In this document: one piece after another, positions 19,068 through 28,010 of the stretch
Numbering within the stretch: the stretch's first letter is position 1
How the letters are laid out: every line of letters begins with the position of its first letter
Origin: Pseudomonas sp. SST3
GTDB lineage: Bacteria > Pseudomonadota > Gammaproteobacteria > Pseudomonadales > Pseudomonadaceae
Length of the DNA stretch: 64,000 bases
Assembly: GCF_003325755.1 (NCBI RefSeq)
Contig: NZ_QORI02000002.1
Span: 241,085 to 305,084, forward strand
Direction of reading: 5' to 3'
Program-made: the position numbers and the translations under genes
Notes under the pieces: generated by a model
Told to the model about the DNA's origin: nothing
Databases searched by the model: none
What the model saw: the letters and a program-made list of their open reading frames with translations, nothing else

Positions 19068-21125
19068 ATGGAAGCAGACAAGAAGCTACCCAAGGCCATC
19101 ATTCTTTTTCCGGTGTTTATCCCGGCAGTGGTCGTCACGCTACTGCTGGTAATCGGGACCATCAGCAATCCCGATCTGGCCGGAGAGGTGTTCAGTTCGA
19201 CGCTCGCCTTCATCACCACCAACTTCGGCTGGTTCTACATGCTGTCGGTGGCCTTCTTTCTGGTATTCATCGTCGGCATCGCCATGACGCCCTGGGGAAA
19301 TATCAAACTGGGACCTGATCATGCGGAACCGCAATACAGCTTCCCCGCCTGGTTCGCCATGCTGTTCTCGGCCGGCTACGGCATCGCCCTGTTGTTCTTC
19401 GGCGTGGCCGAGCCGGTGCTGCATTACGCATCACCGCCAGCCGGTGCTGCTGAAACGGTGGATTCAGCCAAGCAAGCCATGCAAATCGCGTTCTTTCATT
19501 GGGGTTTCCATATCTGGGCGATCTACGGGTTGACCGGCCTGGTACTGGCCTACTTCTCGTTCCGTCATGGCTTGCCGTTGTCCATGCGTTCGGCGCTCTA
19601 TCCGCTCATTGGCGAGCGCATCCATGGGCCGATCGGTCATGTGGTCGACGTTTTCGCGATTCTGGGCACACTGTTCGGCATCGCCACTACACTGGGTCTG
19701 TCAGTCACCCAGATCAATGCCGGGATCAACTACCTGTGGCCGGAAATTCCGGTGAGCATCAGCGTGCAGATCATTGCCATCGCCATCATCACCGCGATGG
19801 CGATCTGCTCCGTGGTGGCCGGTCTCGACAAAGGTGTGAAGAACCTGTCGCTGCTGAACATGGTTCTGGCGATCGGCCTGATGCTCTTCGTATTTACCGT
19901 AGGCCCGACCATCTTCATTCTCGAGACCTTCCTGCAGAACACCGGCAGCTACCTGAACAACATCATCGAGCGCACCTTCAACCTGCAGGCCTATTCTCGC
20001 AGCGACTGGATCGGCAACTGGACGCTGTTCATCTTCGGTTGGACAATCGCCTGGTCACCCTTCGTTGGCCTGTTCATTGCCAAGATCAGCCGCGGCCGGA
20101 CGATCCGGCAATTTGTCTTCGGCGTGATGTTCGTGCCGACGATTTTCACCTTTCTCTGGTTCTCGATATTCGGCGACACCGCGTTGCACCTGATCATGGT
20201 CGAGGGTTACACCTCGCTGATTTCCGATGTGCAGGCCAACAACGCCATCGCGCTGTTCAAATTGTTCGAGCTATTACCAATGACCTCCATCGCATCCTTC
20301 CTGGCGGTGGTACTGATCATCACGTTCTTTGTCACCTCGTCGGACTCCGGCTCCCTGGTGATCGATTCATTGGCCGCGGGCGGCGCGATTCACACGCCGG
20401 TCTGGCAGCGCGTGTTCTGGGCCACCACCGAAGGGCTGGTCGCCGCCACCCTGCTGCTCGCCGGTGGCCTTAGCGCGCTGCAGACCATGACCATCGCCAG
20501 CGCATTGCCGTTCGCCATCATCATGATGATCGCTGCGCTGGGCATGTGGCGCGCACTGGTGATCGAAGGACACCACGAAACCAGCCTGCAGAACCACATG
20601 CAGAGCACACGTCTGGCCAGTAATGCAGGTCCCGGCCTGTGGAAGAAGCGCCTGGCCGGCATGGTCAGTTTCCCGGACCGCGACCACGTTCAAGAGTTTA
20701 TGAGCAGCACCGTGCTCAAGGCCATGCGCCGTGTGCAGCGCGAACTCGGCGGCCAGGAGTGGGACGCTCAGGTGCACGCCGACGAGGCCAACTCCCGTGT
20801 TTATCTCGAGGTCATCAAGGAAGATCAGGTCGATTTCATCTACGAGATCCGCATGGTCGGCTACGCCATGCCCGCTTTCGCGCTTTCCGAGGGGCCAGAT
20901 GCCGATGAGCAGTACTACCGCGCGGAGGTCTTCCTGCGTCGCGGGGGGCAGCATTACGACATCTACGGCTATGGCCAGCAGGACATCATCAGCGATATTC
21001 TCGACCAGTTCGAGAAGTACCTGCACTTCCTGCATATCTCTCCCGGCAGCCTGCCCTGGAAGATGCAGGAGCATGACGAGATGCTGGGCGGCGATACGGA
21101 CCTGCCCAAGCCCGATCATCCATGA
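19068..21125 (+). CDS. betT: BCCT family transporter (choline/betaine type)
   Basis: Sodium- or proton-coupled transporter of quaternary ammonium compounds for osmoprotection or carbon use. The 685 residues contain 12 predicted membrane helices (about residues 10-500), with family motifs GPDHAEPQYSFPAWFAMLFSAG cut short here as PQYSFPAWFAMLFSAGYG, and the signature region GWTIAWSPFVGLFIAKISRGR near residue 325. A cytoplasmic C-terminal tail of about 170 residues (from about 505) is present, as in BetT-type choline carriers, where it senses osmolality. The exact substrate is inferred. It stands alone, without bet catabolic genes nearby. Confidence 0.87.
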   Translation: MEADKKLPKAIILFPVFIPAVVVTLLLVIGTISNPDLAGEVFSSTLAFITTNFGWFYMLSVAFFLVFIVGIAMTPWGNIKLGPDHAEPQYSFPAWFAMLFSAGYGIALLFFGVAEPVLHYASPPAGAAETVDSAKQAMQIAFFHWGFHIWAIYGLTGLVLAYFSFRHGLPLSMRSALYPLIGERIHGPIGHVVDVFAILGTLFGIATTLGLSVTQINAGINYLWPEIPVSISVQIIAIAIITAMAICSVVAGLDKGVKNLSLLNMVLAIGLMLFVFTVGPTIFILETFLQNTGSYLNNIIERTFNLQAYSRSDWIGNWTLFIFGWTIAWSPFVGLFIAKISRGRTIRQFVFGVMFVPTIFTFLWFSIFGDTALHLIMVEGYTSLISDVQANNAIALFKLFELLPMTSIASFLAVVLIITFFVTSSDSGSLVIDSLAAGGAIHTPVWQRVFWATTEGLVAATLLLAGGLSALQTMTIASALPFAIIMMIAALGMWRALVIEGHHETSLQNHMQSTRLASNAGPGLWKKRLAGMVSFPDRDHVQEFMSSTVLKAMRRVQRELGGQEWDAQVHADEANSRVYLEVIKEDQVDFIYEIRMVGYAMPAFALSEGPDADEQYYRAEVFLRRGGQHYDIYGYGQQDIISDILDQFEKYLHFLHISPGSLPWKMQEHDEMLGGDTDLPKPDHP

Positions 21126-21219
21126 TGCGTTACGGCATTCCGAGGTCTCGATCGTCGGCTGGCATTCGCTCACCGTTTACGCCCCACGACCCGCAAATTC
21201 ATCTATACATAAGGGGGAA

Positions 21220-21366
21220 GTAAAGGGACCACACCCAAGTGACCGGCCGGTCACAAACCTTGGAGCCGCGCCGCGCTTGGCGCATGCTCCCGCCCATGCT
21301 AGGTTTGCGCCTCGCCAGGAGGGCGAGCAGTCGGCCGGAGCGCAATTTACACCGTAAAGGGACCAC
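21220..21366. repeat. 13-bp direct repeat pair upstream of the ABC transporter
   Basis: GTAAAGGGACCAC occurs at 21220-21232 and again at 21354-21366, 134 bp apart. The second copy lies about 30 bp before the ATPase start. The repeats flank a perfect palindrome, described separately. Confidence 0.7.
21239..21254. promoter_or_regulatory. Perfect 16-bp palindrome, candidate operator
   Basis: GTGACCGGCCGGTCAC is a perfect inverted repeat in the 271-bp gap before the amino acid ABC transporter operon. It looks like an operator for a dimeric regulator (TetR-like operators often have a TGACC...GGTCA form), but the protein is unknown and no regulator gene is adjacent. Confidence 0.5.
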
Positions 21367-21396
21367 GCAACGCCTGGTCCGAGAAGAGGAAGCTCA

Positions 21397-22170
21397 ATGG
21401 CTGAGGCCATCCCAGCACTGGAAATCCGCAACCTGCACAAGCGCTACGGCGATCTGGAAGTACTCAAAGGCATCTCGCTGACAGCGCGCGACGGCGACGT
21501 AATTTCCATCCTCGGCTCGTCCGGCTCCGGAAAGTCCACGTTCCTGCGCTGCATCAATCTGCTGGAAAACCCCAACGAGGGCGAGATACTCGTCGCCGGC
21601 GAGCAGTTGCGCCTCAAGCGTGCCAAAGACGGCGACCTAATGGCAGCCGATGCCAAGCAGATCAACCTGATGCGTAGCAAGCTCGGCTTCGTGTTCCAGA
21701 ATTTCAATCTCTGGCCGCACATGAGTGTGCTGGACAACATCATCGAGGCGCCGCGCCGCGTGCTCGGCCTGAGCAAGGCCGAAGCTACCGAAAGCGCCGA
21801 AGCCCTGCTGGCCAAGGTGGGCATCGCTGACAAGCGCCATGTCTATCCCAACCAGCTATCCGGCGGCCAGCAGCAACGCGCGGCCATCGCGCGCACCCTG
21901 GCGATGCAACCGAAGGTGATCCTGTTCGATGAGCCGACCTCGGCGCTCGACCCGGAAATGGTACAAGAAGTGCTTGCAGTGATTCGGTCGTTGGCCGATG
22001 AGGGCCGTACCATGCTGCTGGTCACTCATGAAATGAACTTCGCCAAACAGGTCTCCAGTGAGGTGGTTTTTCTCCATCAGGGCCTGATCGAAGAGCAAGG
22101 AACGCCCGAGCAGGTGTTCGACAATCCACAATCGGCACGCTGTAAACAGTTCATGTCCAGCCATCGCTAA
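21397..22170 (+). CDS. Polar amino acid ABC transporter, ATP-binding subunit
   Basis: ATPase of a HisP/ArtP/GlnQ-type importer. The 257 residues contain Walker A (GSSGSGKST near residue 45), the signature [13 protein letters not shown] near residue 155 and Walker B ([12 protein letters not shown] near residue 175). The switch His lies in LLVTHEM. It is the first gene of a complete importer (ATPase, binding protein, two permeases). An insertion with [15 protein letters not shown] near residue 75 is typical of the basic amino acid branch (HisP/AotP), which suggests arginine, lysine, ornithine or histidine as substrate (inference). Confidence 0.92.
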   Translation: MAEAIPALEIRNLHKRYGDLEVLKGISLTARDGDVISILGSSGSGKSTFLRCINLLENPNEGEILVAGEQLRLKRAKDGDLMAADAKQINLMRSKLGFVFQNFNLWPHMSVLDNIIEAPRRVLGLSKAEATESAEALLAKVGIADKRHVYPNQLSGGQQQRAAIARTLAMQPKVILFDEPTSALDPEMVQEVLAVIRSLADEGRTMLLVTHEMNFAKQVSSEVVFLHQGLIEEQGTPEQVFDNPQSARCKQFMSSHR

Positions 22171-22184
22171 TGGAGCAACACCAC

Positions 22185-22940
22185 ATGAAAAGCTATAAGA
22201 AGATTCTGCTGACCGCCGCCGCCACCCTGATGCTCGGCGCCAACGCCTTTGCCGCCGACAAGCTGCGCATCGGCACTGAAGGCGCCTACCCTCCTTTCAA
22301 CCTGATCGACTCCAGCGGTCAAGTGGTCGGATTCGACCTGGACATCGCCCACGCGCTCTGCGCGAAGATGGAAGTCGAATGCGAAGTGGTCACCTCCGAC
22401 TGGGATGGCATCATCCCTGCGCTCAATGCCGGCAAGTTCGATTTCCTTGCTGCGTCGATGTCGGTTACCGAAGAGCGTGAGAACGCCGTAGATTTCACCG
22501 ACCACTACTACACCAACAAGCTGCAGTTCGTGGCACCGAAGTCGGTCGACTTCAAGACCGACAAGGACTATCTGGACGGCAAGGTGATCGGCGCCCAGCG
22601 CGCGACCATCGCCGGCACTTGGCTAGAAGACAACCTGGACGGCGTGGTCGATATCAAACTCTACGACACCCAGGAAAACGCCTATCTCGACCTGGCCTCG
22701 GGCCGCGTCGATGGCATTCTTGCCGACTCCTTCGTGCAGTGGGAATGGCTCAAGAGCGATGCTGGCAAGGACTTCGAGTTCAAGGGCGAGCCGGTATTCG
22801 ATGACGACAAGATCGCCATCGCCGTGCGCGAGGGCAACGACGAGCTGCGCGAGAAGCTGAACAAGGCCCTGGCCGAGATCATCGCTGACGGTACTTACGA
22901 GAAGATCAACGCCAAGTACTTCCCCTTCAACATCTACTGA
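22185..22940 (+). CDS. Polar amino acid ABC transporter, periplasmic binding protein
   Basis: Periplasmic receptor of the importer, HisJ/AotJ-like. I place the start at 22185 (MKSYKKILLTAAATLMLGAN) because GGAG lies about 10 bp upstream and the signal peptide (cleaved after AFA) then begins immediately; the ATG at 22170 overlaps the ATPase stop. Motifs GTEGAYPPFNL, GFDLDIA and SMSVTEERE are those of lysine/arginine/ornithine-type receptors. The mature protein is about 230 residues. A hairpin follows before the permease genes. Confidence 0.92.
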   Translation: MKSYKKILLTAAATLMLGANAFAADKLRIGTEGAYPPFNLIDSSGQVVGFDLDIAHALCAKMEVECEVVTSDWDGIIPALNAGKFDFLAASMSVTEERENAVDFTDHYYTNKLQFVAPKSVDFKTDKDYLDGKVIGAQRATIAGTWLEDNLDGVVDIKLYDTQENAYLDLASGRVDGILADSFVQWEWLKSDAGKDFEFKGEPVFDDDKIAIAVREGNDELREKLNKALAEIIADGTYEKINAKYFPFNIY

Positions 22941-22950
22941 TCCGTCTGAA

Positions 22951-22989
22951 CCAAAGCCCGGCCACCAGCACTGGTAGGTCGGGCTTTGG
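22951..22989 (+). terminator. Intercistronic hairpin between binding protein and permease genes
   Basis: Long inverted repeat CCAAAGCCCGGCCACCAG / CTGGTAGGTCGGGCTTTGG with a 2-nt loop and a few mismatches, lying between the stop of the binding-protein gene and the permease ATG. There is a weak T-rich end (TGTTT). Such elements often cut or stabilise transcripts so that the receptor is made in excess of the permeases (inference). Confidence 0.6.
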
Positions 22990-23002
22990 TGTTTGAGCCC
23001 AT

Positions 23003-23698
23003 ATGATTCCCGACCTTCATGGATTCGGTCCGGCGCTGATCGCCGGAACCTGGATGACCATTCAGCTGGCCCTCGCGGCACTGGCCCTGGGCCTGGTGCT
23101 CGGGCTGCTTGGCGCACTGGCCAAAACTTCTCCGTTCGCTGCACTGCGCTGGCTGGGCGGCACCTATTCAACCATCGTGCGCGGCGTGCCCGAGCTGCTC
23201 TGGGTGCTGCTGATCTATTTCGGCACGATCAGCCTGGTGCGCGGCATCGGCAACGTGTTCGGCATTGAAAATCTCGCCCTGAGCCCGTTCGCCGCTGGCA
23301 CTATCGCCCTCGGCCTGTGCTTCGGCGCCTATGCCACGGAAGTCTTCCGTGGCGCATTGCTGGCGATTCCGAAAGGGCATCGCGAAGCCGGACTGGCGCT
23401 CGGCCTCGGCAAGCGACGGATCTTCCTGCGTCTGATCCTGCCCCAGATGTGGCGCCTGGCCCTGCCTGGCTTGGGTAATCTGTTCATGATCCTTATGAAG
23501 GACACCGCGCTGGTTTCGGTCATCGGCCTGGAAGAAATCATGCGCAGCTCGCAAATCGCAGTAACCGCCAGCAAGGAGCCGTTCACCTTCTTCGTCGTCG
23601 CCGCGCTCATCTATCTGAGCCTGACCGTCATCGCCATGACGGGCATGTACTTCCTTGAAAAACGTGCCGGTCGCGGCTTCGTCAGGAGCGCCGCATGA
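23003..23698 (+). CDS. Polar amino acid ABC transporter, permease (HisQ-like)
   Basis: Inner-membrane permease, 231 residues, about five helices. The N-terminal helix is preceded by IAGTWMTIQLALAALALG. The inner-membrane coupling motif EVFRGALLAIPKGHREAGLALGLG is near residue 115. It overlaps the next permease gene by ATGA, so the pair is translationally coupled and probably forms a heterodimer, as HisQ/HisM does. Confidence 0.92.
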   Translation: MIPDLHGFGPALIAGTWMTIQLALAALALGLVLGLLGALAKTSPFAALRWLGGTYSTIVRGVPELLWVLLIYFGTISLVRGIGNVFGIENLALSPFAAGTIALGLCFGAYATEVFRGALLAIPKGHREAGLALGLGKRRIFLRLILPQMWRLALPGLGNLFMILMKDTALVSVIGLEEIMRSSQIAVTASKEPFTFFVVAALIYLSLTVIAMTGMYFLEKRAGRGFVRSAA

Positions 23699-24384
23699 GC
23701 TGGGAATTGTTCATCAAATGGCTGCCAAGCTTTCTCGAGGGCGCCTGGCTCACCCTACAGCTGGTTGGCGTTTCGGTTGTCGCCGGGCTGATTCTCGCCC
23801 TGCCGCTGGGCATCGCCCGATCCTCGCGCATACTCGCAGTGCGCGCCCTGCCTTACGGCTACATCTTCTTCTTCCGCGGCACGCCGTTGCTGGTCCAGCT
23901 GTTCCTGGTCTACTACGGCATGGCGCAGTTCGAGGTGGTTCGTCAGAGCTGGCTTTGGCCATTTCTACGTGACCCCTACTGGTGCGCGATCATCACCATG
24001 ACCCTGCATACCGCTGCCTATATTGCCGAGATCCTGCGTGGCGCAATCCAGAACGTGCCGGCAGGAGAAGTCGAGGCCGCCCGAGCCTTGGGCATGTCCC
24101 GCTATCAGGCACTACGGCACATTATCCTCCCTCGCGCCGCGCGCATCGGTCTGCCGGCCTATAGCAACGAAGTGATCCTGATGCTCAAGGCCAGCGCCCT
24201 GGCCAGTACGATCACCCTGCTCGAGCTGACCGGCATGGCACGCAAGATCGCGGCGCGCACCTATATGCACGAGGAGATGTTCCTTACCGCCGGCCTGATC
24301 TACCTGATCATCGCCTTCATCCTGATGCAGGGTTTCAAACTGCTGGAGCGCTGGTTGCGCGTGGATGCCTGTCAGGGCCGCTGA
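23695..24384 (+). CDS. Polar amino acid ABC transporter, permease (HisM-like)
   Basis: Second inner-membrane permease, 229 residues, with the coupling motif EILRGAIQNVPAGEVEAARALGMS near residue 120. Its start TLQLVGVSVVAGLILALPLG and the motif FFFRGTPLLVQLFLVYYG are HisM/ArtM-like. It ends the transporter operon; no clear terminator is seen before the mutarotase gene 162 bp further on. Confidence 0.92.
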   Translation: MSWELFIKWLPSFLEGAWLTLQLVGVSVVAGLILALPLGIARSSRILAVRALPYGYIFFFRGTPLLVQLFLVYYGMAQFEVVRQSWLWPFLRDPYWCAIITMTLHTAAYIAEILRGAIQNVPAGEVEAARALGMSRYQALRHIILPRAARIGLPAYSNEVILMLKASALASTITLLELTGMARKIAARTYMHEEMFLTAGLIYLIIAFILMQGFKLLERWLRVDACQGR

Positions 24385-24546
24385 TCCCTCCGCCCGGATC
24401 CGCCCACGGCTCAAGGCCGGGGCGGCTCGACACCCACCATCAGCCGCGACCTGTTTCCGTGGCGCTGATCCGCGGCTTCACCGCGACGGAATCCTTCGCT
24501 GCCGACAGGGTCAGAACAACCCGTCATCCCTTGCCACGAGACCGCC

Positions 24547-25431
24547 ATGCCCGTCGACATCCAGCGCATCGAAATGGACCAACTTGCCTGCTGGCGCATC
24601 CGCAATGGTGCCGCCGAAGTAGTGGTCGCCGAACAGGGCGCGCAAGTGCTCAGCTACCGCCAGGACGAGGGCACACCGATCATATGGCTCAGTGAAGAAG
24701 CAGCCTACGAGCGCGGCCAGGCAGTACGTGGCGGCGTCCCGGTGTGCTGGCCCTGGTTCGGCGATCTGGCGCGCAATCCACAGCCAATACAGGACATGTA
24801 CCGGAGCAGCCAGCCGGCCCCGGCACACGGGCTGGTGCGCAACATCGACTGGATGTTGAAACGCAGCGACGCCAACAGCGCCACGCTGGAGTTCGCCTGC
24901 AATACCGGCGACCTTCCCGGCTGGCCGCACGCCATCGAACTGAGCCTGCAGATCCGGCTGGACCAGCGACTGCACCTGACCCTCAACAGCCGCAACCAGG
25001 GCGAGGTTCCCATCGCCCTGTCCCAGGCGCTGCACAGCTACTTCACTATCAGCGACATTCATCAGGTAGCAGTAGAAGGCCTGGACGGGCGCGCCTATAT
25101 CGAAACGCTCGAAGACTGGCAGCAGCGACAGCAGCGGGGCGATCTGGCGTTCGACGGCGAAACGGACCGCATCTATCTGGACCTGCCGCCGACCTTGTGC
25201 CTACGCGATCCGGGACTTAACCGCCGCATCACGCTGGAGAGTCACGGCTCCCGCTCAGCGGTGTTGTGGAACCCCTGGGTTGCGAAGGCTCAGCGCCTTT
25301 CGCAATTTGCCGACGATGCCTGGCAGCGCATGGTGTGCATCGAGACCGCCAACGTGCTGGACGACATGGTCCAGCTGGAACCCGGCGGCAGCCATACGCT
25401 CGGCGTATCGATCGGCTCCTCGAGCCTATAA
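24547..25431 (+). CDS. yeaD: D-hexose-6-phosphate mutarotase (YeaD family)
   Basis: Aldose-1-epimerase superfamily enzyme that interconverts the alpha and beta anomers of glucose 6-phosphate and related hexose phosphates. The 294 residues fit the YeaD family. The family pattern is visible in RGGVPVCWPWFG near residue 60, the catalytic His in PAHGLVRN near residue 96 and in ALHSYFTISD near residue 162, and the late WNPWVAKA. There is no signal peptide, so it is cytoplasmic. It is a single gene between the ABC transporter and the FAD oxidoreductase. Confidence 0.88.
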   Translation: MPVDIQRIEMDQLACWRIRNGAAEVVVAEQGAQVLSYRQDEGTPIIWLSEEAAYERGQAVRGGVPVCWPWFGDLARNPQPIQDMYRSSQPAPAHGLVRNIDWMLKRSDANSATLEFACNTGDLPGWPHAIELSLQIRLDQRLHLTLNSRNQGEVPIALSQALHSYFTISDIHQVAVEGLDGRAYIETLEDWQQRQQRGDLAFDGETDRIYLDLPPTLCLRDPGLNRRITLESHGSRSAVLWNPWVAKAQRLSQFADDAWQRMVCIETANVLDDMVQLEPGGSHTLGVSIGSSSL

Positions 25432-25656
25432 CGCAAGCGGGTGGCGGCTGCGCGTGGCGAAGAAGTACAGCCAACGAGCTGCGCAGAACCTATACTGCAG
25501 GCGAGCATCCCACCGCCCTCGGCGATCGCTGGGCTGCGACTGATGCAAGCCCACCGGCCGGTTGCAATGCTCTGGAGGATCTCTTGCCATGGATGCCACG
25601 CTGCAGCAGACAGCATCTAGCCGCCTCGCTCTCCATGCGCATCAGCCTGATGCGCC

Positions 25657-26736
25657 ATGAATACTGACTTCGATCTACTGCTTGCCGGCGCGGGTCACAG
25701 CCACCTCGGCGTGCTGCGTCTATGGGCCAGCCGGGAACGTCCCATGGGCCGTATCGGCCTGGTATCGGCCGAGCCTCACGCCTGGTATTCAGCGATGATG
25801 CCAGGTCTGCTCGCCGAGCACTACCAGACACGCCAGTGCCGCGTAGGGCTGCCCAAGCTCTGCGCGGCAGCCGGGGTGGAGTTTGTCCAGGGCACCCTGG
25901 TGGCGCTGCTCCCCGACACTCCCGAACTGCTCCTGGCGACGGGTGAGACATTGCGCAGCACCTGGTTGTCGCTCAACCTGGGTTCCCTCCCACGGCTGCC
26001 AGAACAGTCCGGCGATGGCATGGAGCTGCTTTCGGTGAAGCCATTCGCCGATTTCATCCGGCGCTGGCAGCAGTGGCAGGAAACACCCGAACCGGTAGCC
26101 ATCCTCGGTGGCGGCGCGGCAGGTGTAGAGCTGGCGCTGGCCATGGCTGGACGCGAGCCGGAGCTTCATCTGTTCTCGGCTGACGATCTCCTTACAGGTC
26201 ATCAGCCGCGCCTTCGTCGCATCGCGTTAAAGCATCTACAGCGTGCCGGCGTTCAGGTCCATGAGCAGTCCCCGATCCAGGCGGTGCATGGTAATACCCT
26301 GATAGGCGACGGCCAGATACGCTGGCGAGGCCGACGCCTTGTCGTCGCGACCGGGCCCTACCCACTGGAATGGCTGCGTGAGTCCGGCTTGCGTCTGGAT
26401 TCTCGCGGATTCATCGAGGTGACTCCGGCCCTGCAGAGCCGTTCGCATCCACACGTCTTCGCTAGCGGCGACTGCGCCAGCCTTCCCGGCGCCGCGCGTA
26501 ACGGCGTGCATGCCGTGCGCCAGGCGGACGTGCTCGCTACCAACCTCGGCCGGGCAGCCATCGGCCAGCCGCTGCGCCACTATCATCCGCAGACGCACAG
26601 CCTCGCTCTGCTGGCCGATGGGCACGGCGGTGCCTTGCTGAGCTGGGCCAGCCTGACGGCCGAAGGCAAACTACTGGGCACCTGGAAGGATCATATCGAC
26701 CGCAGCTTCATGCGCCGCCATGGTGCTGATGACTGA
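25657..26736 (+). CDS. FAD-dependent pyridine nucleotide-disulfide oxidoreductase family protein
   Basis: A 359-residue flavoprotein. The N-terminal FAD-binding segment is DLLLAGAGHSHLGVLR, a second dinucleotide fold has VAILGGGAAGVELALAM near residue 145, and the C-terminal FAD motif is VFASGDCASLPG near residue 265. It resembles type II NADH-dehydrogenase-like proteins and especially the oxidoreductase domain that is fused to selenophosphate synthase in some bacteria (WYSAMMPGLLAEHY). No selD gene is adjacent. The substrate is unknown. It converges with the glycosylase-like gene, 6 bp away. Confidence 0.78.
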   Translation: MNTDFDLLLAGAGHSHLGVLRLWASRERPMGRIGLVSAEPHAWYSAMMPGLLAEHYQTRQCRVGLPKLCAAAGVEFVQGTLVALLPDTPELLLATGETLRSTWLSLNLGSLPRLPEQSGDGMELLSVKPFADFIRRWQQWQETPEPVAILGGGAAGVELALAMAGREPELHLFSADDLLTGHQPRLRRIALKHLQRAGVQVHEQSPIQAVHGNTLIGDGQIRWRGRRLVVATGPYPLEWLRESGLRLDSRGFIEVTPALQSRSHPHVFASGDCASLPGAARNGVHAVRQADVLATNLGRAAIGQPLRHYHPQTHSLALLADGHGGALLSWASLTAEGKLLGTWKDHIDRSFMRRHGADD

Positions 26737-26742
26737 CGGCGT

Positions 26743-27447
26743 TCAATCAAGTAATTGCTGCAGCCGCGTTTCCAGGAGCGCGGGGAAGCGCTTGAACCAC
26801 GTCAGGTTGCGTGGCGAGGGGTGTGGCAGTGGGTGCAAGCGAAACGTCCGCATGGCGCCTTGCTCGGTCGCCAGTTCGATATCGAAATGGGCGGTGAAAC
26901 GATCCTCACGCTGCCAGTAGGCTTCAAGTTGCCGGCGCACCTCGCGCGATTGCTCCATGCCGAACCAGAGAAACGCTTCACGGCCGAGGGTGACGATGTC
27001 ACGTCCGCGCCAGTTTTCAATCAACAAACGCTGCATGAGCGGATGAAAGCGACGCTTGATCGCCATCGACCAGGCCCGATTGCCGAGTGGCTTGTAAGGC
27101 ACTGTGTTGATCCAGAAGAAGGCTTCGCCGAGCGCGCGGCCGGCCTCGAAATCCGGCATGTCTTCGCCGTGCAGATGCCGATAGAGCCCGCGGCGTACCA
27201 GCTGACCGCCACCACCGATGAACGGCTCGCCGTAGCGCACCTCCTCACGACCAGGATCACGACCGAAGAAGGCAAGCGGCGCGTCGGCGCGACCGAGCCC
27301 GATGATCGGCTCCAGCGAGTCCTTCTCGAATTGCTCATAGACGGCCAGGTCAATGCCGTCGGTTTCCGCTGCGAGCGCGCGGAATGCCTCGTGTTGTGCT
27401 TGATCGAGCGCTATCGGGCGCCGCTTCGGCTCAGAGGTCGCTTTCAT
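26743..27447 (-). CDS. Uracil-DNA glycosylase family protein
   Basis: A 234-residue protein of the uracil-DNA glycosylase superfamily. The motif 1-like segment LAFFGRDPGREEVRYGEPFIGGGG lies near residue 60 and the motif 2-like LPHPSPRN near residue 215. It has no iron-sulfur cysteines, unlike family 4 enzymes. I chose the ATG at 27447; a TTG one codon earlier is possible. It overlaps the DUF3299 gene by 17 bp. Activity on uracil is not proven by these motifs alone. Confidence 0.78.
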   Translation of the reverse strand: MKATSEPKRRPIALDQAQHEAFRALAAETDGIDLAVYEQFEKDSLEPIIGLGRADAPLAFFGRDPGREEVRYGEPFIGGGGQLVRRGLYRHLHGEDMPDFEAGRALGEAFFWINTVPYKPLGNRAWSMAIKRRFHPLMQRLLIENWRGRDIVTLGREAFLWFGMEQSREVRRQLEAYWQREDRFTAHFDIELATEQGAMRTFRLHPLPHPSPRNLTWFKRFPALLETRLQQLLD

Positions 27448-27961
27448 CAACCAACGTCACCTCGGCTGCGGAGATCACATACGCGGCATCGGCCAGCTCG
27501 TTGCTGACCGGCTCGATTCGCAGCGTGCCGTCCACCCACAGCGGTGCGTAGATGTCGTCCAAGGCGATACCGTCCGAATAATGAACCATCACGATCTGGT
27601 TCGGCGGTGGCGGTGGAACGTGGATACAGGCGCCCGGATAGGGCACTAAAAAGAACTCGGTGCTGCGGCCTTCGCTGTCGGTTTCCAGCGGCACGGGGTA
27701 GCCACCGAGACGGATCTCCCTTCCGTCCAGTGAAGGCACGGTTTTGGCCGAATACATCACTTCCGGCAGACCGCTCCCTTGCTTGAGCCCACCCTGATCG
27801 CTGAAGCCATCGGCTTCGGGTGAGTTGTGCTCGATCTCCGGCATCTCTTCCAGCGCCTTGCGATCCTCGGCTGGCATCAGCTCGAGCCAGTCGAGCTCCG
27901 CCGGTGCGGCGTGGACGAGGGAGCTACAGCACAGAAGCAGTGAAAGGATTATCGGGCGCAT
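27431..27961 (-). CDS. DUF3299 domain exported protein
   Basis: A 176-residue exported protein with a signal peptide (MRPIILSLLLCCSSLVHA). The DUF3299 core is visible as IRLGGYPVPLE followed by FFLVPYPGACIHVPPPPPNQIV. The Cys-His pair in that core is conserved in the family and could bind a metal. Relatives are often encoded near lipoprotein-type ABC exporters, but here the neighbour is a glycosylase family gene. The protein is predicted periplasmic; function unknown. Confidence 0.83.
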   Translation of the reverse strand: MRPIILSLLLCCSSLVHAAPAELDWLELMPAEDRKALEEMPEIEHNSPEADGFSDQGGLKQGSGLPEVMYSAKTVPSLDGREIRLGGYPVPLETDSEGRSTEFFLVPYPGACIHVPPPPPNQIVMVHYSDGIALDDIYAPLWVDGTLRIEPVSNELADAAYVISAAEVTLVDESDL

Positions 27962-28010
27962 GACAACCGAACGATGAAAGGAGCGGGGCCGCAGAGCGCG
28001 GCCCAGCGGA

